In this document: positions 1 through 7,949 of the stretch, in pieces | How positions within the stretch are numbered: position 1 is the stretch's first letter | Layout of the letters: every line of letters starts with the position of its first letter | From: Lachnospiraceae bacterium | GTDB taxonomy: Bacteria > Bacillota > Clostridia > Lachnospirales > Lachnospiraceae | NCBI GenBank assembly: GCA_025758065.1 | Contig: CP107199.1 | Coordinates: 2,019,501 to 2,083,500, forward strand | Reading direction: 5' to 3' | DNA: 64,000 bases | Program-made: the position numbers and the translations under genes | Notes under the pieces: model-generated | Database searches by the model: none | What the model saw: the letters and a program-made list of their open reading frames with translations, nothing else | What the model was told of the DNA's origin: nothing

Positions 1-270
1 AATTTAGTCGGTAGGCTAGAGAATTACAAGGAGTCAGTCTGCCTATTTATAAAGAATCTCAGTGTTCCGTTTGATAACAACCAGGCTGAGCGAGACCTCG
101 GAATGATAAAAGTAAAAACTAAAGTGTCCGGTTGTTTTCGGAGTGAAGAGGGAGCACAGGAATATCTTACAATCATGAGCTATATCGGGACTGCTCATAA
201 GCATGAAATTAATGCCTATACAGCAATCCGTGAAGTTCTATCTGGGAACTCTGATATCATTTTCAACTAA
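1..270 (+). pseudogene. IS66-family transposase, C-terminal fragment
   Basis: The window opens inside this reading frame, which runs to a TAA at 268-270. The 89 visible residues contain PFDNNQAERDLGMIKVK followed by KVSGCFRSEEGAQ. That is the hallmark C-terminal segment of the IS66 DDE transposase, including the final acidic residue of the catalytic triad in the NNQAERD block. The enzyme would catalyse cut-and-paste transposition. The start lies outside the window, so whether the gene is intact is unknown; it is listed here only as a partial gene. The next gene is a broken rpn-type nuclease, so this end of the window is an accessory patch. Confidence 0.85.
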
Positions 271-414
271 GTGGGTTCTGAACAGTTACGTGAAAACGAT
301 CTTGGAAATCTTCAATGCTTAAAACCCAAAACAAAAGCAGAGAGGATTTCTGAAAAAGCATATCACAAAGAAGATTCCTCTCATGCATACTCAGACAACA
401 AGGAGGAACCGTAT

Positions 415-1402
415 ATGGCAGATATCAGCACAGAACAGAGTTATGGAATAATGACAGAAATTCCAGGTGTGGCAAGAAATTACAAAGACAGAGTATTCCG
501 CATGGTTTTTAAAGAGAAAAAAGCACTGCTGGCTCTTTATAATGCAATGAACGGAACGGTGTATGAGGATGAAGATGCATTGACAGTGACTACACTAGTA
601 CATCGTTTTCGAAATAACTATACCACTCACTTGTCTGCGAATCTGATTGCACAGATCTAAAAGCCTCAGCGTAGCCCACTACGTCTGCGTTTTTAGACCT
701 GCACCCTCAAATCCGCATCCTACGTGATTAGTACAGTTATTTACGAAACGATGTACTAGAAAATGCGATCTACATGGAAATGAAAAATGATGTGTCTTTT
801 GTATTGTATGATCAGCTGTTGCTTTACGAACATCAGTCTACAAAAAATCCCAATATCCCTCTGCGCAACCTTTTCTATGTATCAGATGTGTATTCAGCTC
901 TTACAAGGGAAGATTTTCTTTATGGTGGCATCCCAGTAAAGATACCAGAACCTAAATTTGTGGTATTTTATAATGGAGTAGAGTCCATGGAAGAGCGGGA
1001 AGTGCTGAAACTTTCTGGGTTGTACCAGAAAACATCAGAACATGCAGCTTTGGAATTGGAAACAGTAGTGCTGAACATAAATATCGGTTATAACAGAGAA
1101 TTGATGGAACGTTGCAAGGAACTTCATGACTATGCAGAATTTGTAGGCCGGGTAAGAGAAAATCTCAAATCGAAGAATCCACTGCTTCATGCTGTAAATG
1201 AAGCGGTAGAGTACTGTATACGAAATGATATCCTTGCGGAATTTTTAAAGAAAAATCGGTCGGAGGTTATTAAAATGAGTATTTATGAGTACGATGCGGA
1301 AAAAGTACAGAGGCAATTCAGGGAACAGTGGAAACAGATGGGATTGGAGGAAGGCCGCGCAGAAGGCCGACAGACAGGCATTAAAATTTTTGCCTATATT
1401 TT
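415..1402 (+). pseudogene. Rpn/YhgA-type PD-(D/E)XK nuclease (transposase_31-like), interrupted
   Basis: ATG at 415 has AGGAGG at 401-406. The first part encodes MADISTEQSYGIMTEIPGVA and the DRVFRMVFKEKKALLALYNA block typical of Rpn (recombination-promoting nuclease) proteins. At the TA of 596-597 a 159-bp family A element is inserted, adding frameshift and stop (660). Removing the element and one TA restores the frame exactly: TVTTL joins ENAIYMEMKNDVSFVLYDQL, and the protein continues through YEHQSTKNPNIPLR and YNGVESMEERE to EEGRAEGRQTGIKI near 1393. There it runs into a degenerate family B repeat, so the usual C-terminal tail is lost. Rpn proteins are thought to cleave DNA and promote RecA-independent recombination. 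This copy should be inactive. The 3' boundary is approximate. Confidence 0.85.
598..756. mobile_element. Family A MITE, copy 1 (159 bp, TA target duplication)
   Basis: The ends are GTACATCG and CGATGTAC, flanked on both sides by TA (596-597 and 757-758). Left and right halves are imperfect reverse complements over nearly the whole length, so the element could fold into one long hairpin. It encodes no protein. The same 159-bp unit recurs at 9170-9328 with about six differences, and a truncated copy lies at 20198-20272. TA duplication suggests mobilisation by an IS630/Tc1-mariner-type transposase (inference). Confidence 0.88.
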
Positions 1403-1412
1403 GCAGTTGAGC

Positions 1413-1574
1413 ATGCTTTCTTGGAGTTTTTCCTGCATCTGCCGCTGCGGCTGATTTTTTGTTAGTTGTATACGGATTTCAGAGGCAAACGCAACGTTAA
1501 CTTCCTTGGAATTTTAGCACAACTGACAAAAAATGTTCCTACAAAATCAAAACAGAAAGATTTAGAGAGAACAT
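1413..1574. repeat. Family B repeat, degenerate full-length copy
   Basis: It aligns along its length with the better copies at 15152-15313 and 34377-34539. Shared blocks include CTGCGGCTGATTTT, a region around CAACTGACAAAAAATnTTC, and a right end reading AGAnnTnnGAGAGnACAT. The terminal repeats are eroded. It has replaced the 3' end of the upstream rpn-like gene. Confidence 0.6.
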
Positions 1575-1635
1575 TAAGGTAAAAACATCCCCCATCTGTG
1601 GTCTGCGGATGGAGGATGTTGTAAGGTGTTTGTTT

Positions 1636-1662
1636 AAAACCGCCGTTGGCGGTTTTTGTTTT
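1636..1662. terminator. Bidirectional hairpin terminator
   Basis: A perfect 9-bp stem AAAACCGCC / GGCGGTTTT with a 3-nt loop is followed by a T-rich tract on the plus strand. It lies between the broken plus-strand gene and the 3' end of the minus-strand P1 peptidase, so it could serve both. A second palindrome around AACATCC...GGATGTT at 1588-1622 lies next to it. Confidence 0.7.
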
Positions 1663-1670
1663 ATCAATAT

Positions 1671-2624
1671 TTATTTTGCAGTTCTTACAGCTATCTGGAT
1701 GGCTTCTGCCATTACCTCCGCAGCCAGCGTTCCCGCCATATTTACATCAGCTACGACTCTGGGGCCACAGGAGGCTACATAGATAGAATCACCGTCTGCC
1801 ATAGTTCCTACAGGATTGATGCAGCGGGAATAGGCACTTCGGGTCATAGATGCGATCTTATTTAATTCCGCTTTGGAGAAATCTCCATTTGTGATAATGG
1901 CACCAATGGTAGTGTTGGAATTTTTGAAAGAGAAAAGATCTGTCTGCTGACTCAGCTTATAAAGCTCTTTTCTGGAGTCTGCAAATCCATCCATACCAGG
2001 AAGTTTCGGTCCTGCGATCTTTTCTCCGGTAGATGGATCATAAATATCGCCTAAAGCATTTAAAACAACAACAGCGGCAACTTTAAGATTACCAGCACTG
2101 ACTGCATAGATGCCAAGACCGGTTTTTGCGGCATATTCCCGTCCACAGATCTTTCCTACACTGGCTCCAGTTCCTGCACCGATAATGCCGCATTTGGGCT
2201 GGTTCTTTTCCGCATCTTCACATGCAGCATATCCCATGCCGGCATCCGGCCGCACATCTGCCCGACCGATCCCAAGGTCATAGATACAGGACTGGCATAC
2301 TAACGGCACTTTTGCAAAGCCAGTATCATAGCCGATCCCATGTTCTTCCAGATAGCGCATTACGCCGTCACTGGCTGCCAGACCAAAAGCAGACCCACCA
2401 GAAAAAACAATGGCATTAATGGGATTATCAGCAGTAACAGGAGAGGTAAGAGGCGTTTCTCTGGATGCCGGGCCGCCGCCGCTGATATCGCAGCCAGCTT
2501 TGGCACCTTCATCAAAGCGTAAAACGGTAACTCCGGTCATGGCATCCAGATCCTGGGCATTTCCAATACGAAGCCCTTCAATCTCAGTAATGGAAATTTC
2601 TTTTAAAGGTGGAAATAATTTCAT
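1671..2624 (-). CDS. P1 family peptidase (DmpA/BapA-type aminopeptidase)
   Basis: The 317-residue protein is full length for peptidase family P1 (DmpA, BapA), N-terminal-nucleophile hydrolases that release N-terminal residues from small peptides, amides or beta-peptides. The precursor cleaves itself into two chains. Supporting blocks are ITEIEGLRIGNAQD near the N-terminus, GVTVLRFDEGA, NAIVFSGGSAFGLAASDGV at about 70-88 and the self-processing site KNSNTTIGAIITN, where Thr near 238 would be the nucleophile. There is no signal peptide, so it should act in the cytoplasm. It follows an ECF transporter S component on the same strand, with an 85-nt gap containing a 12-bp hairpin. Its substrate cannot be read from sequence. 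Confidence 0.9.
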   Translation of the reverse strand: MKLFPPLKEISITEIEGLRIGNAQDLDAMTGVTVLRFDEGAKAGCDISGGGPASRETPLTSPVTADNPINAIVFSGGSAFGLAASDGVMRYLEEHGIGYDTGFAKVPLVCQSCIYDLGIGRADVRPDAGMGYAACEDAEKNQPKCGIIGAGTGASVGKICGREYAAKTGLGIYAVSAGNLKVAAVVVLNALGDIYDPSTGEKIAGPKLPGMDGFADSRKELYKLSQQTDLFSFKNSNTTIGAIITNGDFSKAELNKIASMTRSAYSRCINPVGTMADGDSIYVASCGPRVVADVNMAGTLAAEVMAEAIQIAVRTAK

Positions 2625-2660
2625 AATAAATAGATCTCCCTATAAATCTTTGTATAATAT

Positions 2661-2688
2661 TTTTCCCGGACAAAACTGTCCGGGAAAA
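2661..2688. terminator. 12-bp perfect hairpin between two minus-strand genes
   Basis: The arms TTTTCCCGGACA and TGTCCGGGAAAA are separated by 4 nt. The hairpin is directly downstream of the minus-strand ECF S component gene. No strong U-tract follows on the minus strand, so it may act as a partial terminator or an mRNA 3'-end stabiliser. Confidence 0.55.
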
Positions 2689-2709
2689 TGTACTTACACG
2701 TTATATTTA

Positions 2710-3342
2710 TTATCTTTTTAATGCAGCTGCCAGTGCTCTGGAAACAGCGCTTCCGATAATGGTGCATACAATTGCTTCAATAGCACCCTGAACGCCTACG
2801 AACAGGATAACAAAGAACAGTGGATTGGAAGTTCCAAGACCGGAAGCAATATTTTGGATGTAATCTGTATTGAAGAAGAACATTACCAGAGAACCCATAA
2901 ACAGCAGTGTATTTAACAGTGGGCAGGCAAGGCTTGCAATGATAAATGCTCCATTTTTGAAAACTTTCTTAAGTGCAGCAAAGATCAGGCCGCACAGCCA
3001 GCCTTCCAGGATACGAGGAACCAGTACGGTAAATAAAAGACCGAATGGATTGATCTGTAATAAAGCTGCACTGAAGGCAGAACCACCGGTAAGAGCCATA
3101 ATGGCACTGGTCAGGCCGAAAGCACCGCCGCAGATGGCACCGGCTGTTGGACCAAGGATAATGGCACCTACAGCTACAGGCACTGTTAAAAATGTAATGG
3201 TAAGTCCCGGAGTGCGCAGATAACCGAGAGGTGAAAATGCCATGACAAAAATAATGGCAACCATAAGGGCTAATTTCACCATAAAAGTGGTCCGTGAATG
3301 GGACATCTCAGAAGTTACTGGATTTGCAGTTGTTGTTTTCAT
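2710..3342 (-). CDS. ECF transporter S component (vitamin-type, substrate unknown)
   Basis: This is a hydrophobic protein of about 210 residues with five to six membrane helices. It contains the S-component signature region FSPLGYLRTPGLTITFLTVP then VAVGAIILGPTAGAICGGAFGLTS. ECF S components bind a vitamin or metal and work with a shared EcfT/EcfA/EcfA' energising module, which is not encoded here. The start at 3342 is chosen because AAGGAG lies 7 nt upstream; a longer in-frame extension (to 3396) would add 18 non-conserved residues and lacks a ribosome binding site. The ligand (pantothenate, folate, riboflavin or other) cannot be assigned. The GC-poor leader from 3343 to about 3480 on the minus strand contains short hairpins and might be regulatory, but matches no riboswitch class I recognise. 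Confidence 0.85.
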   Translation of the reverse strand: MKTTTANPVTSEMSHSRTTFMVKLALMVAIIFVMAFSPLGYLRTPGLTITFLTVPVAVGAIILGPTAGAICGGAFGLTSAIMALTGGSAFSAALLQINPFGLLFTVLVPRILEGWLCGLIFAALKKVFKNGAFIIASLACPLLNTLLFMGSLVMFFFNTDYIQNIASGLGTSNPLFFVILFVGVQGAIEAIVCTIIGSAVSRALAAALKR

Positions 3343-3817
3343 TGTGTTCTCCTTTTCGCTGATAAAACGGCATAAGGCAGAAGCATTTGGCTTCAACTTA
3401 CCGTGTTCCCCTGTTTTTCAGCTTTTATTTAGTTAATTTTGGGGATACAATGAACGGAAACTTAAGATAAAAAGCATATTTTCAGACCAGATTTTTCATA
3501 TATGATTAAGATGTGTTGTTATATTATGATACAGAAAAACAGCACTTGGTTACAGCCATAAAAGGTCTGCACGGGCAGGATCCTGCATAATATAAACAGG
3601 TTAAAATAAGTTAAAAAACAGGTATATGAAGATTTGGACTGACGATACATTTTCCTAAGAATAACGTTCAAGTCTAATATAGCATAAATCTGGAAAACAG
3701 CAAGTTTTTTAATGTGTGCAAGTGAAAAATACAAGAATAGTAAGAAACAGTAACAAATGCATAAAGCAGGCATTACATTTGACAGAAAATCCAGTAGCAT
3801 TTCAGAATAAATGTGTT

Positions 3818-4020
3818 TATAATGTAATGGGTGCCGAAAAAAACAAGCGCCGCAAAAGCGGCATTTGTTTTTTTCAAGCCCATTAACGAACAACCCGTCT
3901 GCGTAAGCAGACAGTAGAGCGCGAAAGCGCGGGGGTTGTGAGTTTATAACGTAGTGAACGAACTGTCTGCGTAAGCAGACGATAAAGCGCGTTAGCGCGA
4001 GTTCGTGAACGGACTCTAAA
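3818..4020 (+). repeat. Family C structured repeat, copy 1 (two three-way-junction units)
   Basis: TATAAT at 3818-3823 is followed by a long leader hairpin (3826-3884) whose arms are GAAAAAAACAA and TTGTTTTTTTC with an inner GCCGC/GCGGC stem. Two units follow. Unit 1 has the outer stem ACAACCC (3890-3896) / GGGTTGT (3933-3939). Unit 2 has ACGAACT (3958-3964) / AGTTCGT (4000-4006). Each encloses a GTCTGC/GCAGAC hairpin and a GCGCG/CGCGC-type hairpin. Outer stems differ in sequence from other copies but stay paired. It ends about 80 bp before murC. Spurious reading frames on the minus strand of this element are not genes. The stretch 3400-3800 shows nothing else clear. Confidence 0.75.
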
Positions 4021-4043
4021 AAAAATTGCGATGCGTAAGCGAG

Positions 4044-4077
4044 CATACATACTTAATTCGGGCATACATATTTAATT
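4044..4077 (+). repeat. Short direct repeat before murC
   Basis: CATACATACTTAATT (4044-4058) and CATACATATTTAATT (4063-4077) are 15-bp copies with one mismatch, 19 bp apart, just upstream of the murC ribosome binding site. They could be a small regulatory repeat or slippage product. Confidence 0.5.
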
Positions 4078-4101
4078 ATTTTTTTATAGAAAGGACACAC
4101 C

Positions 4102-5487
4102 ATGTATCAAATAGATTTCACCACCCCGATCCACATCCATTTCATCGGTATCGGCGGTATTAGTATGAGCGGCCTTGCTGAGATCCTCTTAGAAGAAGGC
4201 TTCACCATCACAGGTTCTGATTCTAAGGAATCCCCATTGACCCGTCGCTTAGAAGAAAAAGGCGCCAGAGTCTACTACGGCCAGAAAGCATCCAACATTG
4301 AATCCGAGCCAGGCATCCAGGTAGTAGTCTACACAGCAGCCATTCATCCGGACAATCCGGAATTCAAGGCAGCCAAAGAAAAGAATCTTCCGATGCTCAC
4401 CAGAGCTGAACTTTTAGGCGAACTGATGCGCAATTACAAAGAATCCGTTGCGGTTTCCGGAACCCATGGAAAAACCACAACGACTTCCATGATCACAGAC
4501 ATCCTTCTGGCAGCTGACACAGACCCGACCATTTCTGTAGGTGGCATTTTAAAAGACATTGGCGGCAACATCCGTGTAGGCGGACCAGACCTGTTTGTAA
4601 CAGAAGCATGTGAATACACTAATAGCTTCTTATCCTTCTATCCAACCATAGAAGTGATCTTAAACATCGAAGAAGACCACTTAGATTTCTTCAAAGATAT
4701 CAACGATATTCGTCATTCCTTCCGCTTATTTGCAGAAAAACTTCCAAAAGGCGGCCTGTTAGTCATTAACAGCGGTATCGAAAACATAAATGAGATCATC
4801 TCAGGTTTACCGTGCCGTATCGTAACCTTCGGAAAAGACCTTTCCAGCATGTATACAGCCCAGAACATCACCTATGATGAATTTGCAAGACCTTCCTACG
4901 ATCTAGTCGTACAGGGAGAAATCATCAACCGTATTACCTTAGGGGTGACAGGTGAGCATAATGTATACAATTCCCTGGCAGCCATTGCAGTAGCTATGGA
5001 ACTGGGCATCGGCTTTGATGCAATTATGGCTGGTCTTAAAAAGTTTAGAGGAACTGACCGCAGATTTGAGAAAAAAGGTGAGATCGGTGGAGTAACCATT
5101 ATCGACGATTACGCACATCATCCACAGGAGATCGCTGCAACACTGTCAGCAGCTAAAAACTATCCACACAAAAAACTATGGTGTGTATTCCAGCCACATA
5201 CATACACCCGCACCAAGGCATTTTTGGACGAATTTGCACAGGCACTTTCAGCAGCAGATGAAGTGATCCTGGCAGACATTTATGCAGCCAGGGAGACAGA
5301 TACGCTAGGCGTAAGTTCTGCTGATATTGCATCCAGGATCGAAAAACTGGGAACACCAGCTCACTATATCCCATCTTTTGATGAAATTGAAACATTTATC
5401 CTGGAACATTGTATGCAGGGTGATGTGTTGATAACTATGGGCGCCGGAGATATAGTAAGAGTGGGAGAAAAGCTCTTGGGAGAGTAG
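4102..5487 (+). CDS. murC: UDP-N-acetylmuramate--L-alanine ligase
   Basis: MurC adds L-alanine to UDP-MurNAc with ATP, the first amino-acid step of peptidoglycan stem synthesis in the cytoplasm. The 461 residues match the family. Visible are the N-terminal Rossmann block HFIGIGGISMSGLAEIL (about 13-30), the ATP loop SGTHGKTTTTSM (about 119-130), EACEYTNSFL, the NIEEDHLDF segment and DDYAHHPQEI in the central-to-C-terminal domain. The start codon ATG 4102 has AGAAAGGA upstream. The gene stands alone: a structured family C repeat lies in front, and a DnaA-box-rich region before dnaD lies behind. No terminator hairpin is evident after the stop. Confidence 0.97.
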   Translation: MYQIDFTTPIHIHFIGIGGISMSGLAEILLEEGFTITGSDSKESPLTRRLEEKGARVYYGQKASNIESEPGIQVVVYTAAIHPDNPEFKAAKEKNLPMLTRAELLGELMRNYKESVAVSGTHGKTTTTSMITDILLAADTDPTISVGGILKDIGGNIRVGGPDLFVTEACEYTNSFLSFYPTIEVILNIEEDHLDFFKDINDIRHSFRLFAEKLPKGGLLVINSGIENINEIISGLPCRIVTFGKDLSSMYTAQNITYDEFARPSYDLVVQGEIINRITLGVTGEHNVYNSLAAIAVAMELGIGFDAIMAGLKKFRGTDRRFEKKGEIGGVTIIDDYAHHPQEIAATLSAAKNYPHKKLWCVFQPHTYTRTKAFLDEFAQALSAADEVILADIYAARETDTLGVSSADIASRIEKLGTPAHYIPSFDEIETFILEHCMQGDVLITMGAGDIVRVGEKLLGE

Positions 5488-5488
5488 T

Positions 5489-5683
5489 TTGTCCACAATA
5501 TCCACAATGTTTTCAACATTTTCCAGAATGAAAAAATGTGGATTTTCAGATTAACATAAAAAAATGTCGCACGATTAAGAAATATGAGGTTTTATGCGGG
5601 GAAGACAGGTGTATGCCAGTGGGAAAACGGGAAAATCAAAGCCCGATGTCCACATTATCCACAATATCCACATTTGTGGATGT
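5489..5683. promoter_or_regulatory. Cluster of DnaA-box-like 9-mers upstream of dnaD-dnaI
   Basis: TTATCCACA at 5655-5663 is a perfect DnaA box. One-mismatch copies are TTGTCCACA (5489-5497) and ATATCCACA (5498-5506 and 5664-5672). Two-mismatch copies are at 5537-5545, 5646-5654 and 5675-5683, the first and last of these on the minus strand. They form two groups in the murC-dnaD gap. DnaA binding could couple transcription of the helicase-loading genes to initiation, or titrate DnaA (inference). The known family fact is the TTATNCACA consensus. Confidence 0.65.
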
Positions 5684-5750
5684 GTAAAAATGCACCTGTT
5701 TTCTTTTTTATGTGAATGTGTTATGATGAAAACAGTGAGGAGTGGTAAGG

Positions 5751-6824
5751 ATGAGCAGGATTTTTAAGGACCGGTTGAGTATGGGAGTGACTCCTGTAGC
5801 CGATACATTTATTGATACTTATATGGCAGCTGCCAACGGAGAATATGTAAAAGTATATCTTTACATACTCCGTCACCAAAATAAAGAAGATCTGTCTCTG
5901 GAGCAGATCGCAGATGCCTTAAATCATACAGAAGCAGATGTAAAAAGAGCTATTAATTACTGGCAGAAAGCAGGGGTCCTGGAACAGGTACAGGAGAGCC
6001 CGGCAGAAAGTATATTAATAGAACAAAACCATACCAACTGGTCTATGGACATAGAAGTAACTCCAGCTGCTTCCAAAGAAACTGCCGCAGCCCAGGTACA
6101 GTCCCCTGCCTATTCAGCAGAACAGGTAAGCCGTTTGAATAATGATGAGGAATTTTCCCAGCTTTTATACATTGCCCAGAAGTTTTTAAATAAAGCCTTT
6201 ACACCAAGGGATTGTCAGGTATTTGCCTATCTTTATGACACCCTTGGTATGAATATCGGTCTGTTGGAATATCTGGCAGAATACTGTGCCCAGAATGGTC
6301 ATACATCGGTACGCTATCTGGAAACAGTAGCATTAAGCTGGCATGAAAAAGGAATACGCACAGCTTTGGAAGCTCAGGAATACAGCACCTCCTATACCAA
6401 AGATGCATTTGCGGTCATGAAGGCTTTTGGCTTGAACAGCCGTAAACCGGCAGTGCCGGAGCAGAAGCTGATGGAAAAATGGTTTAAGGACTATGGCTTT
6501 GACCGGGAGCTTGTATTAGAAGCCTGCAGCCGGACCATTAACGCCATCCACACTCCAAGTTTCCAGTATGCAGATTCCATTCTCACAGACTGGAAAAAAG
6601 CAGGTGTAAAAACATTAGCAGATGTTAAAGGAATGGATGCCCGCAGGGCAGAACGTGCAAACAATGCAGACAAGCGGTTTAGAAGCTATGGAAATGCAGT
6701 AAATAACGCGCAGAACAACCGAAAATCTTCCAGTAATCAGTTCCATAACTTTAAACAGCGTGACACTGATTATGACGCCCTGATGCTTCAAAATGTAAAA
6801 GAATGGATGGATAGTCCGAAATAG
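5751..6824 (+). CDS. dnaD: DnaD-domain primosomal/replication protein
   Basis: DnaD-type proteins help DnaA and DnaI load the replicative helicase at origins and restart sites. The N-terminal part (residues about 1-85) has a winged-helix look: VKVYLYILRHQNKEDLSLEQIADAL then EADVKRAINYWQKAGVLEQ. A low-complexity linker follows. The C-terminal DnaB_2/DnaD region includes FTPRDCQVFAYLYDTLGMNIGLLEYLAEYC and KAFGLNSRKPAVPEQKLMEKW, and ends with LMLQNVKEWMDS. ATG 5751 is preferred over an upstream GTG at 5742 because AGGAG lies 8 nt before it. It is followed 40 bp later by the helicase loader gene, as in other Clostridia. Confidence 0.9.
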   Translation: MSRIFKDRLSMGVTPVADTFIDTYMAAANGEYVKVYLYILRHQNKEDLSLEQIADALNHTEADVKRAINYWQKAGVLEQVQESPAESILIEQNHTNWSMDIEVTPAASKETAAAQVQSPAYSAEQVSRLNNDEEFSQLLYIAQKFLNKAFTPRDCQVFAYLYDTLGMNIGLLEYLAEYCAQNGHTSVRYLETVALSWHEKGIRTALEAQEYSTSYTKDAFAVMKAFGLNSRKPAVPEQKLMEKWFKDYGFDRELVLEACSRTINAIHTPSFQYADSILTDWKKAGVKTLADVKGMDARRAERANNADKRFRSYGNAVNNAQNNRKSSSNQFHNFKQRDTDYDALMLQNVKEWMDSPK

Positions 6825-6864
6825 AAGCTTTAATTAACAGCACGGATCACAAGGAGAACGACTT

Positions 6865-7842
6865 ATGGCATTAAGTAATTCCCAGTACGACGCCATTATG
6901 AGGGAATATGGAAAACGGCAGATGGAAAACCAGCACAGCCAGGAAGCCAGAAAAAAAGAAGTATATGAAAAAGTTCCGGCAGTAAAAGAACTGGAGGCAG
7001 AGATTGCGGAACGCTCCGTTGCCTGTGCCAGAAAGCTGCTGGAGGGCAGTCAGGAAGCTATTTATGAACTTCGTGAAAAGCTGGCAGATTTAAAGGAGCA
7101 GAAAGCTCTTCTGATCAAGGCAGCCGGTTTTCCAGATGACTATTTAGAACTTCATTACCGCTGCAAGAACTGTAAGGATACTGGATGGGTAGACGGACAT
7201 AAATGTCACTGCTTTTTACGGGCCCAGATGAAGCTTTTATATGCCCAGTCTAATCTGGAACGGGTGCTGGAGCAGGAGAATTTTGATAAACTTTCTTTCA
7301 AGTATTATGACAACAGCCAGATCATTCCGGAAATCGGCATGACCAATGCAGATTACATGAACCGGGTGGTAAAAAGCTGCCTGGATTTTGTGAAAAATTT
7401 TGACAGTGAACATGATAATCTGCTTTTTACAGGCAGCACAGGTGTCGGAAAGACCTTTCTAACCAACTGTATTGCCAGAAAGCTGATGGACAGTTATCAT
7501 TCAGTGATCTATTTTTCCGCAGGAGATCTTTTTGATGTGTTTTCAAAAAATAAATTTGACTACGATCAGACGGAAGAAATGAAGGACACATATCGCTATA
7601 TCTTAGAATGTGACCTGTTGATTATTGACGATCTGGGAACGGAGTTGAACAACAGTTTTACTTCCTCCCAGCTGTTTTACTGCATCAATGAGCGTATGAA
7701 TATGAACCGTTCCACCATTATTTCCACTAATCTTTCCCTGACCCAGCTGAGGGATTCATATACAGATCGTGTGACTTCAAGGATCATGCGATATCGTATT
7801 ATCCCTCTTTATGGCACAGATATCCGTCTGTTAAAAAGATAA
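6865..7842 (+). CDS. dnaI: DnaI/DnaC-type replicative helicase loader
   Basis: This AAA+ ATPase loads the hexameric replicative helicase onto DNA. The 325-residue protein has an N-terminal coiled helicase-interaction region, a Cys/His zinc site CKNCKDTGWVDGHKCHC at about 100-116, and an AAA+ core. The core has Walker A TGSTGVGKTF at about 189-198, Walker B LLIIDDLGTE and sensor-type ISTNLSLTQLRD. The order zinc finger plus AAA+ matches DnaI. ATG 6865 has GGAG 9 nt upstream. It is probably cotranscribed with dnaD. The following gene, prs, has its own promoter at 7856-7885. Confidence 0.93.
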   Translation: MALSNSQYDAIMREYGKRQMENQHSQEARKKEVYEKVPAVKELEAEIAERSVACARKLLEGSQEAIYELREKLADLKEQKALLIKAAGFPDDYLELHYRCKNCKDTGWVDGHKCHCFLRAQMKLLYAQSNLERVLEQENFDKLSFKYYDNSQIIPEIGMTNADYMNRVVKSCLDFVKNFDSEHDNLLFTGSTGVGKTFLTNCIARKLMDSYHSVIYFSAGDLFDVFSKNKFDYDQTEEMKDTYRYILECDLLIIDDLGTELNNSFTSSQLFYCINERMNMNRSTIISTNLSLTQLRDSYTDRVTSRIMRYRIIPLYGTDIRLLKR

Positions 7843-7855
7843 CCCTTAAGATACC

Positions 7856-7885
7856 TTGACGGATACAAACGAAAAATGGTATAAA
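7856..7885 (+). promoter_or_regulatory. Promoter for prs
   Basis: TTGACG (7856-7861) and TATAAA (7880-7885) are separated by 18 bp, about 65 bp upstream of the prs start codon. Confidence 0.6.
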
Positions 7886-7949
7886 GATATATGCTGGCAT
7901 CCGTATGAGATAACAAGGTAATGCCGGTTAAAACAGGAGGATAAATATC

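Noticed and set aside
2222..2721. Plus-strand frames antisense to the P1 peptidase
   Set aside because: They are shadows of a conserved minus-strand protein with clear family motifs.
3519..4065. Minus-strand frames before murC
   Set aside because: They overlap the family C repeat and AT-rich noncoding sequence; low-complexity residues and no plausible start.
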